Source: Burkholderiales bacterium (GTDB lineage: Bacteria > Pseudomonadota > Gammaproteobacteria > Burkholderiales > Burkholderiaceae_C). Taken from it: a DNA stretch of 64,000 nt. The position numbers and the translations under genes were made by a program. Positions 27,988-39,076 of this stretch are shown piece after piece. Every line of letters begins with the position of its first letter. Positions within the stretch are counted from its first letter, which is position 1. Location: assembly GCA_016213325.1 (NCBI GenBank), contig JACRAY010000031.1, forward strand, positions 1 to 64,000, written 5' to 3'. Below the pieces are notes generated by a model, which had not been told where the DNA came from, made no database searches, and was given only the letters and a program-made list of their open reading frames with translations.

Positions 27988-28878
27988 CTACTGCAATCCG
28001 CCCAACTCCGCTGCGAGGTGATCCATCAGCAGCCGCACCTTCGGCGGCACGTGCTTGCGCGTCGGGTACACCGCGTACACGCCCAACTCGAACGAGCGAT
28101 AGGCGGGCAGCACCTCCACAAGGCTGCCTTCCTCGAGGTCGTCGCCCACCAGGAAGGCCGGCTGCAGCACGATGCCCTGGTGCTGCAGCGCCGCAGCTCG
28201 GCAGGTGTCGCCGCTGTTGGTGTGCATGCGCGGGCGAACCTGCACAGTGACCCGCCCCTCGGGCCCTTCGAACTCCCACGTGTCGCCCGCCGCCAGCAGG
28301 CTGTAAGCGAGCACCGTGTGGTTGACGAGGTCCGACGGATGCTTCGGCCTGCCGTGGCTGCGCAGGTACCTGGGCGAGGCGCACAGCACCATGCGCGTGG
28401 TCGACAGCCGCCGGCTGACCATCGACGAGCTTTCCAGCCGGGCGATGCGCACCGCCAGGTCGAAGCCTTCATCGACCAGGTCCACCAGCCGGTCGGACAG
28501 GGTGAGTTCGAGCTGGATCTCCGGATGGGCCGCGAGGAAGCCGCCCCACAGCGGCGCCAGCACGAGGATGCCGTACGACACCGGCGCGCTGACCTTCAGC
28601 ACGCCCACCGCCTGCCCGCTGCGCTCGGTGACCTCGGCCTCGGCTTCGTCCACGGCCGCCAGCAGCTCTCGGCAGCGGTCGACGAACACCTCGCCCTCGC
28701 TCGTCAGCGACAGGCGCCGCGTGGTCCGGTGCAGCAACCGCACGCCGAGCCGCGCCTCCAGCTCGGACACGATGCGCGACACCGCGGCCTTCGACATGTC
28801 GAGCGCGTTGGCAGCGCCGACGAAGCTGCCGGCGTCGACCACGGCCGCGAACACGCGCATCTCCTGGAAACGGTCCAT
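27988..28878 (-). CDS. LysR-family regulator, divergent from the NADP-binding/DODA genes
   Basis: 296 residues. The DNA-binding part reads MDRFQEMRVFAAVVDAGSF, ALDMSKAAVSRIVSELEARL and LLHRTTRRLSLTSEGE, typical of the PP_2699/DmlR-like group; the sensor half follows (GILVLAPLWGGFLAAHPE). It is divergent from the 28973 gene, the classical LysR layout, so it likely controls the 28973-30809 operon in response to a pathway intermediate. Confidence 0.92.
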   Translation of the reverse strand: MDRFQEMRVFAAVVDAGSFVGAANALDMSKAAVSRIVSELEARLGVRLLHRTTRRLSLTSEGEVFVDRCRELLAAVDEAEAEVTERSGQAVGVLKVSAPVSYGILVLAPLWGGFLAAHPEIQLELTLSDRLVDLVDEGFDLAVRIARLESSSMVSRRLSTTRMVLCASPRYLRSHGRPKHPSDLVNHTVLAYSLLAAGDTWEFEGPEGRVTVQVRPRMHTNSGDTCRAAALQHQGIVLQPAFLVGDDLEEGSLVEVLPAYRSFELGVYAVYPTRKHVPPKVRLLMDHLAAELGGLQ

Positions 28879-28972
28879 TGTTCAGAAAATAGGGACTATC
28901 CATTCAACTGTAGATGGTTTATCTATCAAGTCAAAGCCAATACAGTCACCTCACACCAACTGAGGAACACAC
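28879..28972. promoter_or_regulatory. LysR-type divergent promoter region
   Basis: The 94-bp gap is unusually AT-rich for this DNA. It includes CCAT(N10)ATGG around TATCCATTCAACTGTAGATGG, an imperfect dyad of the T-N11-A class, and the nearby TATCTATCA. Location between a LysR gene and a divergent operon makes it the likely binding region. The exact site is inference. Confidence 0.5.
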
Positions 28973-29605
28973 ATGAAAGTCACCGTCATCGGCTCCGGCA
29001 ACATGGGCTCTGCCTTCGTGAAACAACTGCGCGCTGCGGGCCACACCGTGCGCGTCGCCGGCCGCGATGCGGCCAAGGCCGCGGCGCTGGCCGCACAGCA
29101 CGCCGGCGTCGAAAGCGTCGCACTCGACGGCGCGGCGCAAGGCGCGGACGCGATCGTGCTGGCTACGCCGTACGAGGCGGCTGCGGACGCGCTGCGCGCC
29201 GCCGGCGACATCACCAACAAGGTGGTGATCGACATCACCAACCCGCTGACTGCCGACTACATGGGCCTGACCGTGGGCTACTCCACGTCCGCCGCGGAAG
29301 AAATCGCCAGGGCCGTGCCGCAGGTCGAGGTCGTCAAGGGCTTCAACACCCTGTTCGCACAGGTCCTGGCCGATGGCGCAGACTTCGGCGACGGCAAGAA
29401 GGCCACCGTCTTCCTGGCCAGCGACAGCGAGCGCGCCAAGCAGGCCGCCCGCGCGCTGGCCGAAAGCATGGGCTTCAAGGTGACCGATGCCGGCGGCCTG
29501 AAGAACGCCCGATACCTCGAGCCGCTGGCCGGCCTGAACATCTACCTGGGCTACGGCGCAGGCTTGGGCACCACCATCGCCCCCACCTGGATCACGAAGA
29601 GCTGA
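28973..29605 (+). CDS. NADP-binding reductase, F420H2:NADP oxidoreductase-like
   Basis: 210 residues. Rossmann motif KVTVIGSGNMGSAFVKQLRA, AGRDAAKAAALA, and later DITNPLTADYMG, VKGFNTLFAQVLA, VFLASDSERAKQAARALAE. This is the 'NADPH-dependent F420 reductase-like' group that is common in bacteria lacking F420, where the physiological reductant and substrate are unknown. First gene of the run leading to the DODA-type dioxygenase; its stop is 2 bp from the next start. Confidence 0.85.
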   Translation: MKVTVIGSGNMGSAFVKQLRAAGHTVRVAGRDAAKAAALAAQHAGVESVALDGAAQGADAIVLATPYEAAADALRAAGDITNKVVIDITNPLTADYMGLTVGYSTSAAEEIARAVPQVEVVKGFNTLFAQVLADGADFGDGKKATVFLASDSERAKQAARALAESMGFKVTDAGGLKNARYLEPLAGLNIYLGYGAGLGTTIAPTWITKS

Positions 29606-29607
29606 GC

Positions 29608-30420
29608 ATGACCCACACACCGACCCTGTTCGTTTCGCACGGCGCGCCCACCTTCGCCATCGAACCGGGCCTGGCCGGTGCCCAACTGGCCGCGCTGGGC
29701 CGAATCCTGGAGCGGCCGCGCGCGATCGTGGTGGTCTCTGCGCACTGGCAGACGCGCGGCGTGAAGGTCATGAGCGCGCTGCGGCCCGCGACCATCCACG
29801 ACTTCGGCGGCTTCGACGAGAAGCTGTACGACATCGCGTACCCGGCGCAGGGCGACCCCGTGCTGGCGCAGCAGGTCGCCGGGCCGCTGGCCGATGCCGG
29901 CTGGCCCGTCACGGTCGATCCGCAGCGCGGGCTGGACCATGGTGCCTGGGTGCCGCTGCTGCACTTGTACCCGGACGCGGATGTGCCGGTGTTGCAGGTG
30001 TCCATGCCGCACGACCTGGACGAACGCGGGGCGTTCGCGCTCGGGCGCGCACTGGCGCCGCTGGCCGGGCAGGGCGTGCTGGTCATCGGGTCCGGCAGCC
30101 TCACGCACAACCTGTACGAGTTTCGCGTGGGCGCGGCGGATGAGGCCGCCTACGCCCGCGAGTTCTCGCAGTGGATCCGCGAAGCGGTGCGCGCGGGCGA
30201 CGCGCAGCGGCTCGTGGGTGCGCTCGAGCAGGCACCGCACGCGCGCCGCGCGCATCCGACGGCCGAGCACTTCCTGCCGCTGCTGGTGGCGCTGGGCGCG
30301 GCCGGGCAAACGTTGCCGGCCACGGTGCTCGACGGCAACATCGTGCATGGGGTGCTGGCAATGGAGTCGTACCTGTTCGGCGCAGAAGTCGAACTGGAGG
30401 TCGCAGGAGTCACTGCATGA
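29608..30420 (+). CDS. DODA-type (LigB-family) extradiol dioxygenase
   Basis: 270 residues, 4,5-DOPA dioxygenase-like. VSHGAPTFAIEPG (metal His), IVVVSAHWQTRGVKVM, GLDHGAWVPLLHLYPDADVP and VLVIGSGSLTHNLYEF carry the non-haem Fe(II)/Zn ligands and catalytic histidines. In family terms it opens catechol-type rings, though many homologues have unknown substrates. Translationally coupled: starts 2 bp after the F420-like gene, and its stop overlaps the next start as ATGA. Confidence 0.9.
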   Translation: MTHTPTLFVSHGAPTFAIEPGLAGAQLAALGRILERPRAIVVVSAHWQTRGVKVMSALRPATIHDFGGFDEKLYDIAYPAQGDPVLAQQVAGPLADAGWPVTVDPQRGLDHGAWVPLLHLYPDADVPVLQVSMPHDLDERGAFALGRALAPLAGQGVLVIGSGSLTHNLYEFRVGAADEAAYAREFSQWIREAVRAGDAQRLVGALEQAPHARRAHPTAEHFLPLLVALGAAGQTLPATVLDGNIVHGVLAMESYLFGAEVELEVAGVTA

Positions 30421-30809
30421 CGCGCGCTTTCCTCGCCATCCGCGCCGACGCGTACGAGCTGCGGATCGGCGCAGACCTGCTGGCGCGGCTCGACGGCGGT
30501 GCGGCCGCGCTGCTGGCCGGCGCAGGTGAGCAGCTGCGCGCGATCGACATCGAGACCGCCATCGAGCGCTCGGAAGACTGGCTCATGCCGGTCATCAGGG
30601 CGCTGCACGGCCTGGAACTGCACGTGGATGACAGCACGGGCCGGTTGCAGGCGAGCTTTACGCCGGAAGAGATCGAACATGTGTTCACCCACGCTTTCGA
30701 CGCCGTCGCGCATGGGCGGCCGGTTGACCGGGAGTCCGTGGCAGACAGCATCCTGCTGCGCGAACTGACCCATCACGGGGCGCTCACCCGCATCGAGGCG
30801 CGGCCCTGA
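30417..30809 (+). CDS. Hypothetical protein, end of the DODA operon
   Basis: 130 residues, soluble and helical, with no motif I recognise. Histidines cluster at EHVFTHAFDAVAHGRPVD and ELTHHGALTR. The ATGA overlap with the dioxygenase gene says it is made with it, so it may be an accessory or regulatory protein for that enzyme; this is inference. Confidence 0.72.
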   Translation: MTRAFLAIRADAYELRIGADLLARLDGGAAALLAGAGEQLRAIDIETAIERSEDWLMPVIRALHGLELHVDDSTGRLQASFTPEEIEHVFTHAFDAVAHGRPVDRESVADSILLRELTHHGALTRIEARP

Positions 30810-30824
30810 GGCCCGCGTGGCTAT

Positions 30825-30840
30825 GATATGCATGCATATC
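30825..30840. promoter_or_regulatory. Perfect 16-bp palindrome upstream of the MobA-like gene
   Basis: GATATGCATGCATATC, self-complementary without a spacer, AT-rich in GC-rich DNA, 33 bp before the hydroxylase start. A MarR-, GntR- or TetR-type repressor site is likely. No such regulator gene is next to it. Confidence 0.6.
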
Positions 30841-30873
30841 GTTGGCGGTTGGGCCGCCGGCTAAGGAGACACC

Positions 30874-32789
30874 ATGCAATACCACCTGAACGGCTTCCAT
30901 CCCGGCGACCCCGATGTGTTGCCGGCAACCCCGGGCCACCGCCGCGCGGGCGACCCGTTGCCGCAGGTGGTGGACGTACTGGTTGCCGGCTCGGGCCCCG
31001 CGGGCCTTTGCCTGGCCGCGCAGCTGGCCCGCGTGCCGTCCATCCGCACCCTGCTGGTCGACCCCAAGCTCGCGCCGATGGAAAAGGGCCAGGCCGACGG
31101 CATCAGCGTGCGCACGATGGAAATGTTCCAGGCCTTCGGCTTCGCCGACAAGGTGAAGCGCGAGTCGGTCTGGATCAACGAGACCACCTTCTGGGCACCC
31201 GGCGCCGGTGCGCCGCTGCAGCGCGTGGCGCGCGTGCAGGACGTGCCCGACGGCATCTCGGAGATGCCCCACGTGCTGATCAACCAGGCGCGCGTGCATG
31301 ACATGTTCCTCGACCTCATGCGGCACTCGCCCACGCGGCTGGAGCCCGACTACGGCCTGAAGGTGGCCGGCCTCACGGTCGATCCCGCTGCCGCCGAGTA
31401 CCCGGTGACCGTGACGCTGGAGCACACCGCCCCCGGCCGCGAAGGCCAAACGGAAACGGTGCGGGCCAACTATGTCATCGGCTGCGACGGCGCGCGCTCC
31501 GCCGTGCGCAGCACCATCGGCGGGGCGCTGCACGGCGACGCCGCGCACCAGGCCTGGGGCGTGATGGACGTGCTGGCGGTCACCGACTTTCCCGACTGGC
31601 GCATGAAGTCCTTCGTGCGCTCGCAGCAAGAGGGCATCCTCATGGTGCTGCCGCGCGAAGGCGGCCACCTGGTGCGGCTGTACGTCGAGCTCGACCGGCT
31701 GGGCGAGCATGAGCGCGCCGCCGAACGCGGCATGGGCCCGCCGGACATCATCGCCAAGGCCCAGCGCATCTTCAGCCCCTTCCAGCTCGACGTGAAAGAA
31801 GTGGTCTGGTGGTCCATCTACGAGATCGGCCACCGCCTGACGGACAAGTTCGACGACGTGCCGGCCGGCCAGGTGGCCGCGCGAGCGCCGCGCGTGATGC
31901 TGGCCGGCGACGCCTGCCACACCCACAGCCCCAAAGCCGGGCAGGGCATGAACGTGTCGATGGGCGACACCTTCAACCTGGGCTGGAAACTGGTGTCGGT
32001 GCTCACGGGCCGCGCCGACGCGGCGCTGTTGCACAGCTATTCCGGCGAAAGGCGCGCCGCGGCCAAGGGCCTGGTGGAGTTCGACCACAAGTGGGCGCGC
32101 GTGGTCGGTGCCCGGGCCGAGGACGACAGCGCCGACGGACTGCCGCGCGTGGCGCGCGAGTTCGTCAACAACCTGCCCTTCACCTGCGGGCTGACCATCC
32201 AGTACGAGCGCAGCGCACTGACCGGCGCGGCCACGCACCAGCCACTGGCCACGGGCTTCGACATCGGCAAGCGCTTCCACTCCGCGCCGGTCGTGCGGCT
32301 GGCCGATGCCAAGCCCATGCACCTGGGGCACTGCATCGATGCCGACGCGCGCTTTCGCCTGTTCGTCTTCGCGCCCGCCAACGACCGCGGTGAAGTGGGA
32401 GCGCTGTGCGACTGGCTCGAACACGACCCGGCCTCGCCCGTCCGGCGCCACACCGCGGCCGGGGAAGACGTCGACGCCGTGATCGATACGCGGGCCGTCT
32501 TCCAGCAGGGCTTTCGCGAGCTGGACTTCAATGCCATGCCTGCGCTGCTGCGCCCGCACGTGGGCCGCTACGGCCTGTGCGACTACGAGAAGGTGTTCTG
32601 CGCCGACCTCAAGAGTGGCCAGGACATCTTCGACCTGCGCGGCATCGACCGGGCCCGGGGCTGCATCGTCGTCGTGCGCCCCGACCAGCATGTGGCGCAC
32701 ATCCTGCCGCTGGCGGCGCGCGACGAGCTGTCGGCTTTCTTTGCGGGCATCTTCCGCGTTCGCGGCCCGGCCGACGTAGCATCGGGCGG

Positions 32790-32793
<4 letters not shown>
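30874..32793 (+). CDS. FAD aromatic hydroxylase, 3-hydroxybenzoate 4-monooxygenase/phenol hydroxylase type
   Basis: 639 residues, the long class with a C-terminal thioredoxin-like domain. FAD sites: VLVAGSGPAGLCLAAQLA (about 36-53), VIGCDGARSAVRS and MLAGDACHTHSPKAGQGMN. The C-terminal domain (from about 480) ends with CIVVVRPDQHVAHILPL. The closest pattern I recall is MobA of Comamonas testosteroni, which makes protocatechuate from 3-hydroxybenzoate using NADPH and O2; phenol-2-monooxygenase activity is the alternative. The palindrome at 30825 probably controls it. The stop overlaps dbpA (ATGA). Confidence 0.88.
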
Positions 32794-34164
<1,371 letters not shown>

Positions 34165-34172
<8 letters not shown>

Positions 34173-34560
34173 CGTTCGCGAAGAAGAAGTCGAGTTCACC
34201 GCCATGCGGGCGCAGGGCCCGGGCGGCCAGAACGTGAACAAGGTGTCGAGCGCGGTGCACCTGCGCTTCGACATCCGTGCTTCGTCGCTGCCGGCGCATG
34301 TCAAGCAGAAGCTCCTGGCGCTGCCCGGGCGGCGCGTCACCAAGGACGGCATCCTCGTGCTGAAGGCGCAGACTTCGCGCAGCCAGGACGAGAACAAGGC
34401 GCTGGCGATGGCGCGCCTGCAGGAGCTGGTGGACGCCGCCTCGGTGGTGCAAACCATTCGCCGACCGACCAAGCCGACTTACGGGTCGAAGCTTAGGCGG
34501 CTGGAAGGCAAGGCGATCCGTTCGCGCCTGAAGGCGTCGCGCGGCGGCGTGGACGAGTGA
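34165..34560 (+). CDS. arfB: Alternative ribosome-rescue factor ArfB (YaeJ-type peptidyl-tRNA hydrolase)
   Basis: 131 residues. RAQGPGGQNVNKVSSAVHLR holds the catalytic GGQ (20-22), and the basic C-terminal tail (RRPTKPTYGSKLRRLEGKAI) is the part that fits the empty mRNA channel of stalled ribosomes. Releases peptides from non-stop complexes. It overlaps dbpA by 8 bp, so the two ribosome-related genes are translated together. Confidence 0.93.
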
Positions 34561-34575
34561 CCTTCGGATTCGCGG

Positions 34576-35394
34576 CTACCCCACCGCCACCGTCACCCGC
34601 AGGAAGCTTGCCGCCACCAGCGTCGTGTTCGGGTACTGGCTCTGGTTCTGGCTCTCGAACAGCTGCACCAGCTCGTCGCGCAGTTGGGCCTCGCGGCCCT
34701 GCTGCGCCGCCGCGGCGAAAGCCTTGATGGTCGGCCCGTAGAACTGCCGGAACACATCGACGAAGTCCGCCGGCGGCCCCTTGAAGTCGAACACGTACCG
34801 GTCGCGCTCCCAGCTGATCGCCTCGTCGGCGATGCCGGCCTCGCCGAAGCGCTCGATGATGTGCGGCGTCGAACCCCAGGTCATCGGGCTCACGAAACCC
34901 TCGGGTGGCGGCGGCGAGTAGGCTGAGCTGATCTTCAGGAGCTGCGCCACCAGCGTCGGGTCGCCGGGAATCCAGTTGCCCATGATGATGCGCCCGCCCG
35001 GCCGCGTGACGCGCACCATCTCGCGCGCCGCGTCGAACGGCCGCGGCGCGAACATCGCGCCGAAGATGCTGAGGACGAGGTCGAAGCTCTTGTTCTCGAT
35101 CCCGCCGAGGTCGCAGGCGTCGCCCTCGAGAAACTGGCAGCTGGCCGCCAGCCCGGCCTGCGCCGCGCGGCGATTGCCGGCCGCCACGAGGTTGGACGCG
35201 ATGTCCACGCCCGTCACCCGTGCCCCCAGCTTGGCAGCCGGTATCGCCGTGGTGCCGTCACCGCAGCCAAGGTCCAGCACGCGCATGCCGGGCGAGATGC
35301 CGGCTTGCCGCACCAGGTCTTCGCCGCTCTCGCGCATGCTCTCGGCGATGCGCGTGAAGTCGCCCAGCTCCCACAAGGCCTTGTTGGGGTTCAT
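34576..35394 (-). CDS. Class I SAM-dependent methyltransferase
   Basis: 272 residues. The SAM site is clear: MRVLDLGCGDGTTAIPAAKLGARVTGVDIA (motif I and post I), CDLGG, SFDLVLSIFGAMFAPRP and MVRVTRPGGRIIMGNW. This is the UbiE-like small-molecule methyltransferase pattern; substrate unknown. It is coupled to the upstream cupin gene by a 4-base overlap (ATGA, 35391-35394). Confidence 0.88.
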   Translation of the reverse strand: MNPNKALWELGDFTRIAESMRESGEDLVRQAGISPGMRVLDLGCGDGTTAIPAAKLGARVTGVDIASNLVAAGNRRAAQAGLAASCQFLEGDACDLGGIENKSFDLVLSIFGAMFAPRPFDAAREMVRVTRPGGRIIMGNWIPGDPTLVAQLLKISSAYSPPPPEGFVSPMTWGSTPHIIERFGEAGIADEAISWERDRYVFDFKGPPADFVDVFRQFYGPTIKAFAAAAQQGREAQLRDELVQLFESQNQSQYPNTTLVAASFLRVTVAVG

Positions 35395-35777
35395 GACTGC
35401 ACCTTCCCGATCATGTGGTCGATCACGTGGATGTGCTCGTGCTGCGGGCTGAACATGACGATGTCGCAGTCCTCGTCCACCTTCACGTTATGGCCGGGCG
35501 GCCAGTAGAACAGGTCGTTGGCCTGCACCGTCTCCTGCTGCCCCTGCCCGTCGGTGGTGGTGATGCGGCCGCGCAGCACGAAGCCCCAGTGCGGGCACTG
35601 GCACGCGTTGCCGTGCAGTCCCTGGAACAGCGGCGTGGTGTCCACACCCGCCGCGAGGCTGAAGTACTCGCCACTGATCTTGCCCAGCCCGGTGGCATCG
35701 CCGAAGTCGGGCTGCAGGCGCAGCACGGCGCCGGGAATCTGCATCTTCACTTGCACGTCGTCTTTGGCCAGGTGCAT
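35391..35777 (-). CDS. Single-domain cupin protein
   Basis: 128 residues. One cupin barrel with HWGFVLRGRITTTD, NDLFYWPPGHNVKVDEDCD and a preceding NACQCPHWG motif; the histidines can bind a metal. Its stop overlaps the methyltransferase start, so the two form an operon, perhaps a small-molecule or sensory function. Starts at 35777 after GGAGAAG. Confidence 0.85.
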   Translation of the reverse strand: MHLAKDDVQVKMQIPGAVLRLQPDFGDATGLGKISGEYFSLAAGVDTTPLFQGLHGNACQCPHWGFVLRGRITTTDGQGQQETVQANDLFYWPPGHNVKVDEDCDIVMFSPQHEHIHVIDHMIGKVQS

Positions 35778-35899
35778 TTGCTTCTCCTGTCTGTCACCGG
35801 GTGTTTCACCTTCGGCTCGTCCGTGGCCACCCGGCGGGAGCGTGGGACTGCATACTCGGACACGTTTCGGCGCCCGTCACTTGAATGGTGCTCGGGGCG

Positions 35900-35916
35900 C
35901 GTTCCTGAAACGTTCC
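35900..35916 (+). promoter_or_regulatory. Direct repeat upstream of the SARP/BTAD gene
   Basis: CGTTCC at 35900-35905 and again at 35911-35916, 11 bp apart (one helical turn), 15 bp before the start of the regulator. SARP-type proteins bind direct repeats of this spacing, so autoregulation is possible; the repeats are short. Confidence 0.35.
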
Positions 35917-35931
35917 CGCAAGAAGCACCCG

Positions 35932-38900
35932 ATGTCGCTGCAACCCGTCCACCTGCCGTCGCCCGTGTGCATCCGGCTGCTCGGCGGGTTCGGCGTCAGC
36001 GTCGGCGGCGATGCACGGCAGTCGCAGCTGTCGCGCCGCGCGGCCGAGCTGCTGCAGCTGCTGAGCCTGCAGGCGCAGCGCAGCCTCACCCACGAGCAGG
36101 TGGTCGATGCGCTGTGGCCCCATCTCGACCCGGCTGCCGGCAGTGCCAACCTGCGCAAGGCCGCGCACCACGCACGGCATTTCGTCGGCGAGCCCGACGC
36201 GCTGGTGCTGCGCGGCGGCCGCGTGTGCCTGCTGCCCGCGGCGGCCGTGGAGTGCGACGCGCTGCGCTTCGAACGCGCGGCCGACCACGCCCTGTCGCGC
36301 GGCGACCCGCGCGCCTGCAAGGAAGCCGCCCAGCTGTACACCGGTGACCTGCTGCCCGAGGCGCGCTACGAGGCATGGACCGAGGAGCCGCGCCGTCGCC
36401 TGCGCGACAAATACCTGCGCCTGCTGCGCCACGCGGGCGAGCTCGAGCGGCTGTTGCGAGAGGACCCGACCGACGAGGCGGCCCACGTGCAGCTGATGCG
36501 CGAGGAGCTGGCCGCCGGGCGGCGCTCGTCGGCCTTGCGCTGGTACGGCCACCTGCGTGACCACTTGCAGGCCCTGGGCCTCGCCCCGGGCCCGCAGGCG
36601 CAATCGCTGTACGGCGAATGCGTGCAGGGCCTGCAGGGCAGCTCGCCGCGCTTCGTGGGCCGCGCGCTCGAACTGGTGCGGCTGCTCGGGCTGCTGCGCG
36701 CCAGCCAGGCGGGCCGGCCGGGCGGGGCCTTGCTGCGCGCGCCGGCGGGCATGGGCAAGACGGCGTTCTGCCGCCGCGTGGCCGAGGAGGCGCGCGGCCT
36801 CGGCTGGCAGGTGCGCTCGCTGCAGGCGAGCGACTGGGTGCGGCCGTATGGCATCGCGGCCGACCTGGTGCAGCCCTTGCTGGGTGAACTGCCCGATGCA
36901 GCGCGCGTCATCGGCGCGCCGGCGCACAGCGTGCTGGTGGCGATCGGTGCCGCGGGCGACGCACCGCCGCTCGCCTTGCCGCTGGGCCGGCACCAGGTGG
37001 TGGGTGCGCTGCGCCGCCTGCTGCTGGCCACTGCCGGCGACCGGCCGGTGCTGCTGGTGGTCGACGACGCGCACGGGGCCGACGACGCCAGTGCCGACGC
37101 GCTGCTGCAACTCGCGGCCGGCGGCGCGCCGTTGTTCGTGCTGCTCGCGTGCCGGCCGGCGCTGCCGCCGCTGCTGGCCACGCACAGTGCGCGCATGTTG
37201 CGCGCGGGGCAGCTCGAGCCGATCGAGCTGGGCCCGCTGGCAGCTGACGAGGCGGCGCTGCTCGCCACCCGCACGGCCGGCACGCCGCTGGCGCCGGAAG
37301 CGGCCGCCGCCATCGCGCAGCGGTCCGAGGGGCTGCCGTTCGCCGTGCTCGAACTCGCGCGCACGGCGACAGCAGACCGCGACGTCGCCGGCAGACTGCC
37401 ACCCGACGTGTCGTCGGCGCTGGCGGCGCGGCTGTGCGACGTGGATGCCGCATCGGTCGAGGCCTTGCGCCGCCTTGCGCTGGCGGCTGAAGACTTCGGG
37501 GTGGGCGACTCGGTGGCGCTGGTGGCCGACGAGGGCATCGATGCGCTCGAGCGGCTCGACCGCGCGTTGGCCGCCGGTGTGCTGCTGGTGGTGGGCGGTC
37601 GCTATCGGTTCCGCCATGCGCTGGTGCGCGAGTCGCTCATCGACGGCATCGCGCCGCATCGCCGGGGGGCACTGCATCGCAGCGTCGCTGCGCGGCTCGA
37701 GCAGGCGGGCGTCGCGCCCGGCCTGGTGGGACAGCACTGGCTGGCCGCCGGCGATGCGGACCGCGCCACGCCGTGGTCGCTGGCGGCGGCGCTGCGTGCG
37801 TTCGCGCTGGGTGCCTACGACGACGTGCTGCGCCACATCGAGCCGCTGCTCGCGCAGCGGCCGTCGCAGCCGCAAGCGCTGGGCTTGCGGGCCGAGTCGA
37901 TGGATGCGCTGGCGCGCCCCGGTACGCTGGCTGCGTATGACGCGGCTGCCGCCGTGGCGGCGCACGAGCGCGCGCACGAACTGCGTGCCAAGCGGGCGCT
38001 GGCGCAGGTGAAGATGAGCGACCCGCCGGGCGCGCTGGCGTACTTGCGCGACGTCCATCCGACCACGCTGGCAGGCCGCGTGGCCGAGGCGCTCGCGTAC
38101 AGCGGCGCGGCGGCGCTCGGCTTCGGCGACCCGGCCGAAGGCACGCGCCGCGCCGCCGAAGTGCGGCGCCTCGCGCTGGAGAGCGGCGACGAAGGCGCGC
38201 TGGTGATCGCGTCATGGGCGCAGGCGGCGGCCGCGCACGCGCGCGGCGACCTGCACGGCAGCGTATGGGCCGACCTGCACGAGACCAGCCACCTGCCGCA
38301 ATTGGCGCTGCGCGTGTTCGACGGCCACCTGTGCATCACGCAGCGCTTCCTGTACGGGTCGCGGCCCTATGCCGACGTCATCGCGTTCGCCGATGCGCTG
38401 GCCGCCGAGGCGCAGCGGCTCGGCGCCGCGCGCGGCCATGCGTTCGCAGTCACGCTGCGCGGCGAGGCGCGCCTGCTGAGCGGCCAGCTCGATGCGGCCG
38501 AACAGGACCTGCTGGCCGGTGGGCGGATGCACCGCGCGATCGGGGGCGCCACCGGCGAGGCGCTGGCGCTGCAGCGTCGTGCCGAACTCGCCATGCACCG
38601 CGGCCAGTCGGACCTGGCGCGCGCGCTGCTCGGCGAGGCGCTCGACGTGGCGCGCCAGTCCGACGTGGGCTTCCACTTGCTGGACCGCATCTACGGCACG
38701 CGCATTGCGCTGGCACGCGACCCGGGCGCTGCGGTGGGCGTGATCGAGGAGGCCGAAGCCTCGGTACGCGGGCCGCTGGAGACCTGCCCCGGCTGCCGCA
38801 TCACGTTCTCGATTCCCGCAACCATTGCCGCTGCGCAGGCGCGCGAGATGAAGCTGGCCGGCGAACACGAGCAGGCTTCGGACTACCTTGCGAACGTGGT

Positions 38901-39072
38901 GATGAAACTGCCGGCGTGGTACGCGTCGCTGCACGAGGCGCGCGCACACATCGCGCTGGCCGCCGGCGCGCGCGGCCAGGCCCGCGAGGGGTTCGCGGCC
39001 GCCGCGCGCGGGTTCGGCGGTTGCGGGCAACCGCTGGACGAGGCTCGCTGCGCGCGGCTGGCGTCGGCCTGA
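35932..39072 (+). CDS. Large SARP/BTAD-type ATPase transcriptional regulator
   Basis: 1046 residues. Residues 13-100 form an OmpR/SARP-like winged helix (IRLLGGFGVSV, RRAAELLQLLSL, QVVDALWP, ANLRKAAHHAR); 107-235 is the bacterial transcriptional activator domain; 240-480 is a STAND-type ATPase with Walker A APAGMGKTAF (270-279) and a Walker B VLLVVDDAHGAD; the rest is TPR-like helices (GEARLLSGQLDAAEQDLL, ALARDPGAAVGVIEEAEA). It should activate target promoters after sensing an unknown ligand and ATP. Lone gene: no secondary-metabolite cluster adjoins it, unlike in actinomycetes. Confidence 0.88.
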   Translation: MSLQPVHLPSPVCIRLLGGFGVSVGGDARQSQLSRRAAELLQLLSLQAQRSLTHEQVVDALWPHLDPAAGSANLRKAAHHARHFVGEPDALVLRGGRVCLLPAAAVECDALRFERAADHALSRGDPRACKEAAQLYTGDLLPEARYEAWTEEPRRRLRDKYLRLLRHAGELERLLREDPTDEAAHVQLMREELAAGRRSSALRWYGHLRDHLQALGLAPGPQAQSLYGECVQGLQGSSPRFVGRALELVRLLGLLRASQAGRPGGALLRAPAGMGKTAFCRRVAEEARGLGWQVRSLQASDWVRPYGIAADLVQPLLGELPDAARVIGAPAHSVLVAIGAAGDAPPLALPLGRHQVVGALRRLLLATAGDRPVLLVVDDAHGADDASADALLQLAAGGAPLFVLLACRPALPPLLATHSARMLRAGQLEPIELGPLAADEAALLATRTAGTPLAPEAAAAIAQRSEGLPFAVLELARTATADRDVAGRLPPDVSSALAARLCDVDAASVEALRRLALAAEDFGVGDSVALVADEGIDALERLDRALAAGVLLVVGGRYRFRHALVRESLIDGIAPHRRGALHRSVAARLEQAGVAPGLVGQHWLAAGDADRATPWSLAAALRAFALGAYDDVLRHIEPLLAQRPSQPQALGLRAESMDALARPGTLAAYDAAAAVAAHERAHELRAKRALAQVKMSDPPGALAYLRDVHPTTLAGRVAEALAYSGAAALGFGDPAEGTRRAAEVRRLALESGDEGALVIASWAQAAAAHARGDLHGSVWADLHETSHLPQLALRVFDGHLCITQRFLYGSRPYADVIAFADALAAEAQRLGAARGHAFAVTLRGEARLLSGQLDAAEQDLLAGGRMHRAIGGATGEALALQRRAELAMHRGQSDLARALLGEALDVARQSDVGFHLLDRIYGTRIALARDPGAAVGVIEEAEASVRGPLETCPGCRITFSIPATIAAAQAREMKLAGEHEQASDYLANVVMKLPAWYASLHEARAHIALAAGARGQAREGFAAAARGFGGCGQPLDEARCARLASA

Positions 39073-39076
39073 CGGC

